Made by a program: the position numbers and the translations under genes. This document shows, piece by piece, positions 8,187-16,702 of a DNA stretch of 64,000 bases. The stretch covers positions 1 to 64,000 of the forward strand of contig DDSH01000030.1 in the NCBI GenBank assembly GCA_002343775.1, read 5' to 3'. This DNA comes from Anaerolineales bacterium UBA2395 (lineage in GTDB: Bacteria > Chloroflexota > Anaerolineae > Anaerolineales > Villigracilaceae). How positions within the stretch are numbered: position 1 is the stretch's first letter; each line of letters begins with the position of its first letter. The notes beneath the pieces were generated by a model. The model ran no database searches and was not told the origin of the DNA. It saw only the letters and a program-made list of their open reading frames with translations.

Positions 8187-8732
8187 ATGGCAGAAACTCA
8201 ATTTGACAAGCAGCAATATGAAACGCAGGACGCCTTCGAAGAGCGCGTGATCGAAATCGCCCGTGTTGCGAAAGTTGTGAAAGGCGGTCGCCGCTTCCAG
8301 TTCCGCGTGACGGTGGTGGTTGGCGATAAAAAAGGTACGATCGGTATGGGAGTCGGAAAGGCAAACGCGGTCCCGGATGCGATGCGTAAGGCATCGGAAC
8401 GCGCCCGCAAGGATTTGCGCTCCGTCAATCTTGCCGGTACGACCATCCCGCATGAATCTCTTGGCAAAGTGGCTGGAGCGAGGGTCTTCCTCAAACCCGC
8501 CTCTGCAGGTACCGGTGTTATTGCCGCAGGCGGCGTTCGCGCCGTGCTGGAAGTGGCTGGCGTCCGCGATATCCTTACCAAGTCGATGGGCAGCGCCAAT
8601 GTCCTGAACGTCGTGATGGCCACTTTCGACGCGCTCGATACGCTGCGCTCCCCGGCTCATGAAGCCGCTCGCCGCGGTAAGCGTGCGGAAGAATTGTTAC
8701 CATTCTGGGAACGGAGGAAGCAACATGCCTAA
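8187..8732 (+). CDS. rpsE: 30S ribosomal protein S5
   Basis: Accuracy-centre protein of the small subunit. It is 181 aa. The double-stranded RNA-binding region VKGGRRFQFRVTVVVGDKKG and the following GMGVGKANAVPDAMRKA segment are typical. The last 8 nt overlap the rpmD start, giving direct coupling. Confidence 0.98.
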   Translation: MAETQFDKQQYETQDAFEERVIEIARVAKVVKGGRRFQFRVTVVVGDKKGTIGMGVGKANAVPDAMRKASERARKDLRSVNLAGTTIPHESLGKVAGARVFLKPASAGTGVIAAGGVRAVLEVAGVRDILTKSMGSANVLNVVMATFDALDTLRSPAHEAARRGKRAEELLPFWERRKQHA

Positions 8733-8922
8733 GAAGGAAACCTCCGGCAAGACCCTGCGCGTAACCCTGGTGCGAAGCGCCATTGGCTATACTAAAGACC
8801 AGAAAGCCACGGTCAAAGCGCTTGGTTTGCGCCGTTTACATCAAACTGTTGAGCACAAGGACACCCCCGCGTTGCGCGGTATGTTGAACAAGGTGATCCA
8901 TTTGCTCAAGATCGAAGAGTAG
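8725..8922 (+). CDS. rpmD: 50S ribosomal protein L30
   Basis: Small protein of 65 aa: TLRVTLVRSAIGYTKDQKATVKALGLRRLHQTVEHKDTPALRGMLNKVIHLLKIEE follows the family throughout (RSxIG and GLxRLxxTVxxxDTPxxRGM). The ATG at 8725 follows GGAGG within rpsE and overlaps its stop. An in-frame reading back to 8659 merely runs through rpsE. Confidence 0.96.
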   Translation: MPKKETSGKTLRVTLVRSAIGYTKDQKATVKALGLRRLHQTVEHKDTPALRGMLNKVIHLLKIEE

Positions 8923-8932
8923 GTGTTTTGAT

Positions 8933-9388
8933 ATGAAACTACACGATCTCGTACCCAATCCCGGGTCCAAAAAGGAAAAAAAGCGCGTGGGTCGCGGCAT
9001 TTCGGCGGGGCAGGGCAAGACCGCCGGTCGCGGCACCAAAGGTGCAGGTTCGCGCTCTGGTGAAGGCGGCCACCTCTATCGTCAAGGCGGTAACCTTCCT
9101 TTCTATCGCCGCCTGCCGTTCATCCGTGGTGAAGGCTTCACCCCGCCCAACCAGGTGACGTTCAATGAAGTGAACCTGGACCAGCTTTCCGAGGCGTTCA
9201 AAGCCAATTCAGAAGTGAGCCCCGAGTCTCTCGCTGAAGCACGCTTGCTGCGCGATATCCGCAACCCGGTTGTCGTGCTCGGGCGCGGTGAGATGACCGT
9301 CCCCTTAAAGGTTCGCGTCCATCGCATTAGTGCGGGCGCCAAAGCCAAGATCGAAAAGGCTGGCGGCACTGTGGAATTGATTGCCTAA
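8933..9388 (+). CDS. rplO: 50S ribosomal protein L15
   Basis: Late-assembly core protein. It is 151 aa, with the N-terminal LHDLVPNPGSKKEKKRVGRG, the glycine-rich GQGKTAGRGTKGAGSRSG arm and the RRLPFIRGEGF motif. It precedes secY directly, the usual end of the ribosomal part of spc. Confidence 0.98.
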   Translation: MKLHDLVPNPGSKKEKKRVGRGISAGQGKTAGRGTKGAGSRSGEGGHLYRQGGNLPFYRRLPFIRGEGFTPPNQVTFNEVNLDQLSEAFKANSEVSPESLAEARLLRDIRNPVVVLGRGEMTVPLKVRVHRISAGAKAKIEKAGGTVELIA

Positions 9389-9404
9389 CTAAAGGATACA
9401 TTGC

Positions 9405-10787
9405 ATGAAGACCACCTTTTCAGGATGGCGTTACCTTTGGAAATCGGAGGATATTCGTCGCAAGCTCATCATCACCTTCATCATTCTGGTGATCTACCGG
9501 CTTGCTGCGAATGTTCCGGCTCCCGGCGTAGACCATGAAATCCTAGCCGCGTTCCGAAACTCGACCTCCGGTCAGGGAAACTTCCTCGGTTTTCTCGACC
9601 TGCTCTCGGGCGGTACGGTTTCCAATTTCTCGTTGTTGTCCATGGGCGTTTATCCCTACATCACCGCCCAGATCATCATTCAATTGTTGATTCCCATCAT
9701 CCCTTCGCTTCAGAAGCGGATCCAGGAAGACCCGCGCGAAGGACGCCGTTGGCAGGAAAAGTGGACGTACTATCTTGCCGTGCCCATGGCGGCTCTTTCT
9801 GCCATTGGTCAGATCAACATCTTCAATTCGCTCTCCATTCAGGGGCTTGGGCAGGCAATCTTGCCGTTTGGTTTGGCAGACCCTGAACTTGCCCTCTCCT
9901 CCTGGACGGTCTTGATCGCCATGACTGCCGGAACCATGTTCGCCATCTGGCTGGGTGAGTTGATCTCCGAATACGGTATTCGCGGACAGGGACTTTCCCT
10001 CGTCATCTTTGCGGGTATCGTCTCTCAAATGCCTGCGAACGTTGCATCGCTGCTTGCAGATGAAGCCACCCGCTGGATCATGCTGGCATTTACCATTGTC
10101 ATCATCGTGTTGACGGTGCTCGCCATCGTATACGTCCAGCAGGGACGCCGCAATGTTCCGGTCATGTACCCAGGACGCCGCGTTGGCAATCGCATGTCCA
10201 TGCCTGTCAAGGGCACGTTGCCGCTCATGGTCAATCTCTCCGGCATGATCCCGTTGATCTTCGCCAGCGCCATTCTACAATTCCCCACTATTGTGGCGAG
10301 TTACTTCACCCAGAGTGAGAACCTTGGCGTGCGGGAGTTCTTCCTTGGCATACAGAACTTCTTCGGTGCCACCGGCACCAGCAACTGGGGTTACTGGACG
10401 ATCTACTTCTTCATGGTCGTGCTCTTCACCTTTTTCTACACCGCAGTCCTTTTCGACCAGCAGAACTACGGAGACAACCTGAAAAAGGTCGGTGCGACAG
10501 TCCCCGGTGTGCATACGGGCACTGCCACTCAGAAATATCTGAGTACGGTCCAGCGCCGCATCACTCTCGTTGGGGCCGTTTTCCTCGGTATTGTCGCGGT
10601 CATGCCGTTCCTGTTGGGTCTGCTGTTGACAGCCCTAAACCTATCTGCTGCAGCCAATAACACCGGCATTTTCCTTATCTCCTCCTCCGGCTTGCTCATC
10701 GTGGTCGGTGTCGTACGCGATACCTTCCAGAACATCGACGCAGAACTCAAACTACACGGCTATCAAGACTCGCTGCTTGTCCGCTAA
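9405..10787 (+). CDS. secY: Preprotein translocase subunit SecY
   Basis: Channel-forming subunit of the Sec translocon in the inner membrane. The 460 aa product has the ten hydrophobic segments of the family, the first at about residues 22-40 and the plug/TM2 region SGGTVSNFSLLSMGVYPYITAQI near 68-90. Cytoplasmic loops C4/C5 contain GRRNVPVMYPGRRVG and the late RRITLVGAVFLG. It is slightly longer than E. coli SecY (443 aa). adk and map follow, the common secY-adk-map order. Confidence 0.98.
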   Translation: MKTTFSGWRYLWKSEDIRRKLIITFIILVIYRLAANVPAPGVDHEILAAFRNSTSGQGNFLGFLDLLSGGTVSNFSLLSMGVYPYITAQIIIQLLIPIIPSLQKRIQEDPREGRRWQEKWTYYLAVPMAALSAIGQINIFNSLSIQGLGQAILPFGLADPELALSSWTVLIAMTAGTMFAIWLGELISEYGIRGQGLSLVIFAGIVSQMPANVASLLADEATRWIMLAFTIVIIVLTVLAIVYVQQGRRNVPVMYPGRRVGNRMSMPVKGTLPLMVNLSGMIPLIFASAILQFPTIVASYFTQSENLGVREFFLGIQNFFGATGTSNWGYWTIYFFMVVLFTFFYTAVLFDQQNYGDNLKKVGATVPGVHTGTATQKYLSTVQRRITLVGAVFLGIVAVMPFLLGLLLTALNLSAAANNTGIFLISSSGLLIVVGVVRDTFQNIDAELKLHGYQDSLLVR

Positions 10788-10798
10788 GGAGACAGTTC

Positions 10799-11449
10799 AT
10801 GGCAACCTACATCGTACTGCTTGGTCCTCCCGGTGTCGGTAAAGGTACACAAGCCAAGATTTTGTCGGAAACGACCAAACTGGCGCATGTCTCTTCGGGA
10901 GATCTCTTTCGAGAAAATCTAAAGAACCAGACCGAGCTTGGCAAACTTGCCAAATCCTTTATGGACAAAGGCGAATTGGTGCCAGATGATGTGACCATCA
11001 GTATGATCCGTGATCGCATCTCCCGCCCAGACTGTGAAGCGGGTGCCATTTTAGACGGCTTTCCCCGCACCCCGGCTCAAGCAGATGCGCTCGAGAAAAT
11101 GCTTGCCGAGTTCAAGAGTGAAGTGAGCAAAGTTCCCTACATCACTGCGGCTGAAGCGATCCTGGTTGAACGGACCGGCGGGCGCTGGACCTGCCGGGCA
11201 CAAGGACACATCTACCACGAAAAATTCAGCCCACCCAAACAGGCTGGCGTGTGCGACGTGGATGGCTCCGAACTATATCAGCGCGACGATGACAAAGTCG
11301 AGACGGTCACCAAGCGCATCCGGGTTTACCTCGAACAGACCATGCCATTGGTAGAACACTACCGCAAGGCTGGCAAACTTGTCGAAATAAACGGAGACCA
11401 GCCCGTCGAGCAGGTGACAGAAATCCTGATCGAAGCCTTGAAGAAGTAG
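10799..11449 (+). CDS. adk: Adenylate kinase
   Basis: Interconverts ATP + AMP and two ADP in the cytosol. It is 216 aa, long-LID type. The P-loop GPPGVGKGTQA is at residues 8-18, and the AMP-binding DGFPRTPAQADAL follows. The LID keeps part of a zinc site: Cys in WTCRAQGH and CDVDG, but the second Cys of the usual CxxC is Gln, so zinc binding is doubtful. It is co-transcribed with secY (11 nt) and map. Confidence 0.97.
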   Translation: MATYIVLLGPPGVGKGTQAKILSETTKLAHVSSGDLFRENLKNQTELGKLAKSFMDKGELVPDDVTISMIRDRISRPDCEAGAILDGFPRTPAQADALEKMLAEFKSEVSKVPYITAAEAILVERTGGRWTCRAQGHIYHEKFSPPKQAGVCDVDGSELYQRDDDKVETVTKRIRVYLEQTMPLVEHYRKAGKLVEINGDQPVEQVTEILIEALKK

Positions 11450-11509
11450 GATTTATTGTGAATTTATGGAGCCCACCACGTTCCATGGATTGAAAAAGGT
11501 TTATTGGAA

Positions 11510-12280
11510 ATGTTTTTTGAGCGCCAGGTCAATATCAAAACCCCTGCCGATCTGAAGATCATGCGCGAAGCAGGGCGCATCAATGCCACTGTCCTGGCAA
11601 GAGTGAAGGAACTTTTACAACCTGGTGTGACAACAGCAGAACTCAACGCGGCTGCTGAGGAAGTGCTGAAGTCACACGGATGCGTATCGCCATTCAAAGG
11701 CTATGGGCGTCCGCCGTTTCCCACCTCCATCACCGTCAGCATCAACGACGAGATGGTGCATGGAATTCCCCACCCGAAGCGCAAGCTCAAGGAGGGGGAT
11801 ATCGTATCCATCGATTGCGGCACGATCCATGAAGGCTTCGTTGCAGACTCGGCTTTTACCGCCGGGGTAGGGGAGATCTCCCCGGCAGCGAAGCGCCTGC
11901 TCGAAGTCACCGAAGGCGCCCTGTACGCAGGCATCGATAAGATGCGTAAAGGCAGGCGTACCGGCGATGTTTCGGCGGCGATACAAAAATATGTGGAAAG
12001 CAATGGTCTCCACGTCACCCGTGAATACACCGGGCATGGCGTCGGGAAGGAAATGCACGAAGGTCCGCAGGTGCCAAATATCGGCGCAGCAGGAAGCGGG
12101 CTTCTTCTCCGACCTGGAATGACCATTGCGCTCGAGCCCATGGTGCTCGTTGGGACGCACGAAACCCGCGTCCTGCCTGATCAATGGACGGTTGTGTCTG
12201 CGGACGGATCCCTGACGGCGCATTTTGAACATACCATCGCCGTCACCGAAGGAGAACCTCTTATCCTGACTGTCCTGTGA
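11510..12280 (+). CDS. map: Type I methionine aminopeptidase
   Basis: Removes the initiator methionine from nascent proteins. The metal ligands of the pita-bread fold are all visible: two Asp in SIDCGTIHEGFVADSAF, His in GHGVGKEMHEGPQVPN, Glu in ALEPMV and Glu in HFEHTIAVTEGEP. The ATG at 11510 lies 10 nt after AAAAAGG. An in-frame TTG at 11504 is only 4 nt from it, so the ATG is preferred (256 aa). In many bacteria infA follows, but not here. Confidence 0.96.
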   Translation: MFFERQVNIKTPADLKIMREAGRINATVLARVKELLQPGVTTAELNAAAEEVLKSHGCVSPFKGYGRPPFPTSITVSINDEMVHGIPHPKRKLKEGDIVSIDCGTIHEGFVADSAFTAGVGEISPAAKRLLEVTEGALYAGIDKMRKGRRTGDVSAAIQKYVESNGLHVTREYTGHGVGKEMHEGPQVPNIGAAGSGLLLRPGMTIALEPMVLVGTHETRVLPDQWTVVSADGSLTAHFEHTIAVTEGEPLILTVL

Positions 12281-12303
12281 ACGCGCAGACCACCGAAAAA
12301 AGA

Positions 12304-12332
12304 TGGACGAATTGACGAACGGCAAGTATAAT
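12304..12332 (+). promoter_or_regulatory. Possible internal promoter before rpmJ
   Basis: A perfect TATAAT at 12327-12332 is preceded after 17 nt by TGGACG (12304-12309), which matches 4 of 6 bases of the sigma-70 -35 box. It would start transcription near 12339, 42 nt before rpmJ, giving the alpha-operon genes their own promoter. A TTGACG at 12312-12317 is only 9 nt from the -10 and cannot be its partner. Confidence 0.45.
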
Positions 12333-12380
12333 TAGACCTTTGGCTGTCAAAGAGACGGCTCCAAGCAAGGAGAATTTTTC

Positions 12381-12494
12381 ATGAAAGTTTCGCCTTCCAT
12401 TCGCAAGCGTTGTGCCAAATGCCGTATCATCCGGCGCAAGGGACGCGTGTATATCATTTGCGAAAATCCAAAACACAAACAGAGACAAGGGTAG
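12381..12494 (+). CDS. rpmJ: 50S ribosomal protein L36
   Basis: Very small, 37 aa, zinc-ribbon ribosomal protein. MKVSPSIRKRCAKCRIIRRK, then a Cys and a His (ICENPKHKQRQG), give the C-x2-C...C...H zinc site of the C+ form. The ATG follows AAGGAGAA. It lies in its classical position just before rpsM, but directly after map because infA is absent. Confidence 0.96.
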   Translation: MKVSPSIRKRCAKCRIIRRKGRVYIICENPKHKQRQG

Positions 12495-12500
12495 TAACCT

Positions 12501-12887
12501 ATGGCGAGAATTGAAGGTGTTGATCTTCCCCGCAACAAGCGGACCGAAGTAGGCTTGACCTACCTTTTTGGCATTGGTCCCACCCGCGCACGCAAGATTT
12601 TGGCGGAGACCAAAGTCAATCCTGACACGCGTATCAAAGACCTGACCGAAGCCGAAGTGGCTTCCATCCGCGAATATATTTCCAAGCATTACAAGGTTGA
12701 AGGCGATCTGCGCCGTGAAGTTCAGATGAACATCAAGCGCCTGATCGAAATCGGTTCCTACCGTGGTTTACGCCATCGCCGCAACCTGCCCGCCCGCGGT
12801 CAGCGTACGAAGACCAATTCGCGCACCCGTAAAGGCATCAAGAAGACGGTTGCCGGTCGCGGTCGCCGCCGTGGTGCCAAGAAGTAA
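12501..12887 (+). CDS. rpsM: 30S ribosomal protein S13
   Basis: Head protein bridging to the large subunit. It is 128 aa, with MARIEGVDLPRNKRTEVGLT, the helix-two-turn-helix region GIGPTRARKILAETKV and the C-terminal YRGLRHRRNLPARGQRTKTN plus a lysine/arginine tail that reaches the P site. First large gene of the alpha group. Confidence 0.98.
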   Translation: MARIEGVDLPRNKRTEVGLTYLFGIGPTRARKILAETKVNPDTRIKDLTEAEVASIREYISKHYKVEGDLRREVQMNIKRLIEIGSYRGLRHRRNLPARGQRTKTNSRTRKGIKKTVAGRGRRRGAKK

Positions 12888-12914
12888 TCCTGTCCGAGAG
12901 GTAAATAAACAAAC

Positions 12915-13319
12915 ATGGCTCAGAGTGTTCGTTCCACCCGTCGCGCCTCGGGCGCGAAAAAAGGGAAGCGTTCCCTGTCCTACGGACAGGTGCATATCTT
13001 TGCTTCCTTCAATAATACGATTGTGACCGTCACCGATACAGACGGGAATACGGTCTCATGGGGCTCCGCAGGGTCTGCGGGCTTCAAAGGCTCTCGCAAG
13101 AGCACACCGTTTGCTGCGCGCCTTGCTGCCGAACAGGCGATCAAAGCCGCCCAGCAGCTCGGTCTTCAGGAAGTGGACCTGTACGTCAAAGGTCCGGGAC
13201 CTGGGCGCGAAAACGCCATCCGTGCCGTCCAGGCGCTTGGCTTGAAAGTTCGCTCCATTGCAGATGTGACCCCGGTGCCGCACAACGGCTGCCGTCCGCC
13301 CAAGAAGCGACGCGTGTAA
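12915..13319 (+). CDS. rpsK: 30S ribosomal protein S11
   Basis: Platform protein next to the E site. It is 134 aa: HIFASFNNTIVTVTDTDGNT, SAGSAGFKGSRKSTPFAAR and the end DVTPVPHNGCRPPKKRRV are all diagnostic. It follows rpsM by 27 nt. Confidence 0.98.
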   Translation: MAQSVRSTRRASGAKKGKRSLSYGQVHIFASFNNTIVTVTDTDGNTVSWGSAGSAGFKGSRKSTPFAARLAAEQAIKAAQQLGLQEVDLYVKGPGPGRENAIRAVQALGLKVRSIADVTPVPHNGCRPPKKRRV

Positions 13320-13335
13320 GTGAGGTTGTTAATTT

Positions 13336-13992
13336 ATGGCTAAATCATTAAGTCCGGTATGTAAACTTTGTCGCCGCGAGGGCGAAAAACTCTACCTCAA
13401 AGGCGAGCGCTGTTTTACTCCCAAATGTGCATTCGAAAAACGCAGCTTCGCGCCCGGTCAACACGGTCGCACTGCGGGTCGCGGCGGCGGTGGCGCCAAC
13501 ATGGGTCGCTCCTCCGACTTCGCCCGCCAGCTGCGCGCAAAGCAAAAGGCACGTCGTATCTATGGCGTACTGGAACGCCAGTTCCGCCGCTACTATGACA
13601 CCGCCATCACCCGCCGCGGTCTCACCGGTTTGAACCTGCTTCAGATCCTTGAATCCCGCCTCGACAATGTCGTTTTCCGCCTGGGCTTTGCCTCCAGCCG
13701 CGCACAAGCTCGCATGCTGGTGACCCACGGTCACTTCACCGTCAATGGTCGCCGCACCGACGTGCCCTCCATGCTGCTCAGCGAAGGCGATGCGATAGCC
13801 GTACGTGAAGGCTCCAGCAAACTGCCCTACTTTAAAGAACTGGGCGACTTTGCCGAAAAACGGACCTACCCCGCCTGGCTCTCGCGCGACCTGAAATCCA
13901 TGAACGGCTCGGTCGGTCGCATGCCGGAACGCGCTGAAATTGACGGAAGTCTCGACGAACAACTGATCGTCGAATACTACTCCAGACGCTAA
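13336..13992 (+). CDS. rpsD: 30S ribosomal protein S4
   Basis: 16S assembly initiator with an S4 RNA-binding domain. It is 218 aa. The N-terminus holds a zinc-type Cys set (CKLC at residues 9-12, then Cys in RCFTPKCAFEKR). The S4 domain (LESRLDNVVFRLGFASSRAQARMLVTHGHFTVNG) lies at about residues 112-145. In E. coli, S4 represses the alpha operon; the hairpin just downstream is a candidate for a comparable signal. Confidence 0.98.
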   Translation: MAKSLSPVCKLCRREGEKLYLKGERCFTPKCAFEKRSFAPGQHGRTAGRGGGGANMGRSSDFARQLRAKQKARRIYGVLERQFRRYYDTAITRRGLTGLNLLQILESRLDNVVFRLGFASSRAQARMLVTHGHFTVNGRRTDVPSMLLSEGDAIAVREGSSKLPYFKELGDFAEKRTYPAWLSRDLKSMNGSVGRMPERAEIDGSLDEQLIVEYYSRR

Positions 13993-14003
13993 ATCCTTCA
14001 TAC

Positions 14004-14045
14004 GCTTCGGGTTCTGGACCGTACGACTGGTCTCCAACCCGAAGC
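14004..14045 (+). promoter_or_regulatory. Hairpin between rpsD and rpoA
   Basis: A perfect 10-bp inverted repeat, GCTTCGGGTT (14004-14013) and AACCCGAAGC (14036-14045), encloses a second, shorter stem (GGACC with GGTCT). No T-run follows, so it is unlikely to be a terminator. It sits in the 77-nt gap before rpoA and could be a processing, stability or autoregulatory element; its role is inferred only from position. Confidence 0.6.
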
Positions 14046-14069
14046 CTGATAAAAAGGGAAAGGTGAACC

Positions 14070-15038
14070 GTGACGGGTATCATCACGAACATGGTTATGC
14101 CAAAGATCGAGCGCGAAGCAGAGGCTCGAAACTACGGCAAATTCGTAATCAGCCCGCTGGAAGGCGGCTACGGCGTGACGTTGGGCAATGCCCTACGCCG
14201 CGTTCTGCTCTCCTCCCTCGAAGGCGTTGCCATCACCTCCGTGCGTTTCGCGGATGTCCTGCATGAATTCAGTGACATCCCCGGCGTGCGTGAGGATGTC
14301 ATCCAGGTCATGCTGCAGATCAAACAGGTCCGCATCAAAATGGATGGCGTGGACAGTGCCCGCATGCACCTCGAAGTGCGCGGCGAGGGAACGGTCACGG
14401 CGGCGGATATCATCACGCCCGCCGAAATTGAGGTTGTCAACCCCGACACGTACCTCTTTACCGTGGACAACCCCAAGACCAAACTCGACATTGAATTTGT
14501 CGTGGAGCGGGGACGCGGTTATTCCCCAGCCAACGACCGTGCCGGGCACATGCCCATCGGCGAGCTGCCGGTGGATGCCATCTTCAGCCCGGTCAAGCGC
14601 GTCAACTGGGAAGTGGCATCTGCCCGCGTGGGTCAGAGCACTAATTACGATAAATTGATTTTGGAAATCTGGACAGATGGCACCGTTTCCCCTGAACGCG
14701 CCCTCAGTTCCTCTGCCCGCATCTTGATCGATCACCTGCGGTACATTGCCGGTGTCAATGAAGAAATGCTGACGGTGGCTGTGGAGCGCGAAGTTTCCGG
14801 CAGCCGCCTGAGCAGTGAAATGGCGGATACGCCCGTGGAAGCCCTTGATCTTTCGGTACGCGTCTTCAATTCCCTGAAGCGCACCGGCATCACCACAGTG
14901 GGTGACGTGCTGGACTTGCTCGAAAAAGGCGAGTCGGCGGTCATGTCGATACGGAACTTCGGCGAAAAGAGCCTCGATGAACTCCGCGACAAGATGCGCG
15001 AAAAGGGTTTCCTGAAAGACCAACCTTCGGAGAATTAA
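14070..15038 (+). CDS. rpoA: RNA polymerase subunit alpha
   Basis: Dimerisation platform of RNA polymerase and contact for activators. It is 322 aa. The NTD (about 1-230) has GNALRRVLLSSLEGVAITSV and ERGRGYSPA; a linker then leads to the CTD (about 250-310) with SVRVFNSLKRTGITTVGDVL and NFGEKSLDELRDKM. The GTG start at 14070 lies close behind GGGAAAGG; ATG 14091 is the alternative. Confidence 0.98.
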   Translation: MTGIITNMVMPKIEREAEARNYGKFVISPLEGGYGVTLGNALRRVLLSSLEGVAITSVRFADVLHEFSDIPGVREDVIQVMLQIKQVRIKMDGVDSARMHLEVRGEGTVTAADIITPAEIEVVNPDTYLFTVDNPKTKLDIEFVVERGRGYSPANDRAGHMPIGELPVDAIFSPVKRVNWEVASARVGQSTNYDKLILEIWTDGTVSPERALSSSARILIDHLRYIAGVNEEMLTVAVEREVSGSRLSSEMADTPVEALDLSVRVFNSLKRTGITTVGDVLDLLEKGESAVMSIRNFGEKSLDELRDKMREKGFLKDQPSEN

Positions 15039-15041
15039 GAA

Positions 15042-15419
15042 ATGCGACATTCAGTAGCTGGTTACAAGTTGGGACGCACCAAGGGCGCTCGGATTGCCCT
15101 GCGCCGCAACCTGATCAAACAATTCTTTACCCACGAGCGGATCCAGACCACCAAGGCAAAAGCCGCCGCCATTCGCGGCGATGCCGAGCGTCTGATCACG
15201 CTTGCGAAGAAAAGCGCTGACGGCACCGCCGAACAGAAAGTTCACGCCCGCCGTCTTGCCATCTCCAAATTGGGCGATAACCAGATCATCAAACGCCTGT
15301 TTGATGAGATCGCCCCGCGCTTTACCTCCCGCAATGGCGGGTACACCCGCGTGACAAAACTTGGTCCACGTCTCGGCGACTCTGCGGAGATGGTAGTCCT
15401 CGAACTGGTGGAAGAATAA
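15042..15419 (+). CDS. rplQ: 50S ribosomal protein L17
   Basis: L17 lies on the solvent side of the large subunit. It is 125 aa, with RHSVAGYKLGRTKGARIALRRNL, the HERIQTTKAKA segment and the closing RNGGYTRVTKLGPRLGDSAEMVVLELVE. It starts 3 nt after rpoA, as in most bacteria. Confidence 0.98.
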   Translation: MRHSVAGYKLGRTKGARIALRRNLIKQFFTHERIQTTKAKAAAIRGDAERLITLAKKSADGTAEQKVHARRLAISKLGDNQIIKRLFDEIAPRFTSRNGGYTRVTKLGPRLGDSAEMVVLELVEE

Positions 15420-15470
15420 AGTGAAGTCCGCGTTTAGCCAACCGCCACTCGCAGGAGGCTAACCGCTAGT

Positions 15471-16280
15471 ATGGCACGTTACCAAGTGATCCTGGCTTAC
15501 GATGGCTCCGGGTTTTCCGGTAGCCAACGGCAGGCAAACTCCCGTACGGTGCAGGGCGAGTTGGAAAAAGCCCTTTACAAAATCGGCTGGTCTGGCAAGT
15601 CTGTATTGATGGCTGGGCGGACCGACACGGGAGTACACGCAACCGGACAGGTGGCGGCATTCGATTTCGACGCATGGACGCACCCGGCAGCAAAACTGCT
15701 GCAAGCGCTCAACGCGAAACTCCCCTCCGACCTGGCTGTGAAAGCCCTGCGCCCGGCGCCAGCAGAGTTCCATCCGCGTTTTGATGCAGTCTCACGGGCT
15801 TACCGTTACAGACTGTTTTGCGAACCGATCCGCGACCCGTTGCGTGAGAAGTTCGCCTGGCGCGTCTGGACCCCTGTGGCGGGCGACGCACTCAAGCAGA
15901 ATGCTGACATCTTCCTCGGCACACATGATTTTGCCGCCTTCGGCTCACCGACGTCTGAAAAAGGGACAACGGTGCGCACGGTGACAAGATCCGAGTGGAG
16001 AAGAAAGCCCGATGGTGAGTGGCAGTTCGAGGTCCGGGCAGATGCGTTCCTGTATCGCATGGTAAGAAGGCTGGTGTTTGTGCAGGTATCCCTTGCACAG
16101 GGAAGAGTTCCGGTCAGTGAAGTCCGACGCGCCCTAAAAGGGCAGGGTAGGCTTCCCGCTGGTCTGGCTCCCGCACACGGGCTGACGCTGGTCGAAGTCG
16201 AATATGGATCATTTGGAAAGATATTAAAAAAACGGAGAGACGAAAGTGCAACAGAAGACGTATTATCCGAAAGCCGCTGA
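15471..16280 (+). CDS. truA: tRNA pseudouridine(38-40) synthase
   Basis: Makes pseudouridine at positions 38-40 of the tRNA anticodon stem. It is 269 aa. The catalytic Asp lies in MAGRTDTGVHATGQVAAF at about residues 45-62. The family blocks RYQVILAYDGSGFSGSQRQ and FLYRMVRRLVFVQVSLAQGR are clear. The last 35 nt overlap rplM, so the C-terminal tail (KKRRDESATEDVLSESR) is encoded through the rplM ribosome site and start, an extension without obvious family counterpart. The order rplQ-truA-rplM-rpsI is common. Confidence 0.96.
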   Translation: MARYQVILAYDGSGFSGSQRQANSRTVQGELEKALYKIGWSGKSVLMAGRTDTGVHATGQVAAFDFDAWTHPAAKLLQALNAKLPSDLAVKALRPAPAEFHPRFDAVSRAYRYRLFCEPIRDPLREKFAWRVWTPVAGDALKQNADIFLGTHDFAAFGSPTSEKGTTVRTVTRSEWRRKPDGEWQFEVRADAFLYRMVRRLVFVQVSLAQGRVPVSEVRRALKGQGRLPAGLAPAHGLTLVEVEYGSFGKILKKRRDESATEDVLSESR

Positions 16281-16689
16281 TATACAGCGCGACTGGGTTG
16301 TCATCAATGCGGAAGGGCAGAACCTTGGTCGCCTTGCCGCGCGCATCGCGCACATTTTGCTTGGGAAGCACAAGCCCACCTTCACGCCTGGCGTGGAAAT
16401 GGGCGATTTTGTGGTGGTGGTCAATTGCGCCAATGTGTCTGTTACTGGCACGAAGACCAATTCCCGGCTGACCACGAAGATGTATCACCGCCATTCCGGG
16501 TATCCCGGCGGCTTGAAGAGCATCTCTCTGCGTGATCAGCTCGCCACCTTCCCCGACCGCGCCCTGCGCGAAGCGGTGTGGGGAATGCTCCCGCACAACC
16601 GTATGGGGCGTTCGGTGCTCAAGCGCTTGAAACTGTACGCTGGTCCTGAGCACCCGCACAACATGCAGAACCCGAAAGTTTTGGAATAA
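16246..16689 (+). CDS. rplM: 50S ribosomal protein L13
   Basis: Early-assembly protein. It is 147 aa, starting at GTG 16246 behind CGGAGAGA. QKTYYPKAADIQRDWVVINA, LGRLAARIAHILLGKHKPTF and MLPHNRMGRSVLKRLKLYAG are the family blocks. The first 35 nt lie inside truA in another frame. Confidence 0.97.
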   Translation: MQQKTYYPKAADIQRDWVVINAEGQNLGRLAARIAHILLGKHKPTFTPGVEMGDFVVVVNCANVSVTGTKTNSRLTTKMYHRHSGYPGGLKSISLRDQLATFPDRALREAVWGMLPHNRMGRSVLKRLKLYAGPEHPHNMQNPKVLE

Positions 16690-16702
16690 GAGGTAAGTGA
16701 AT

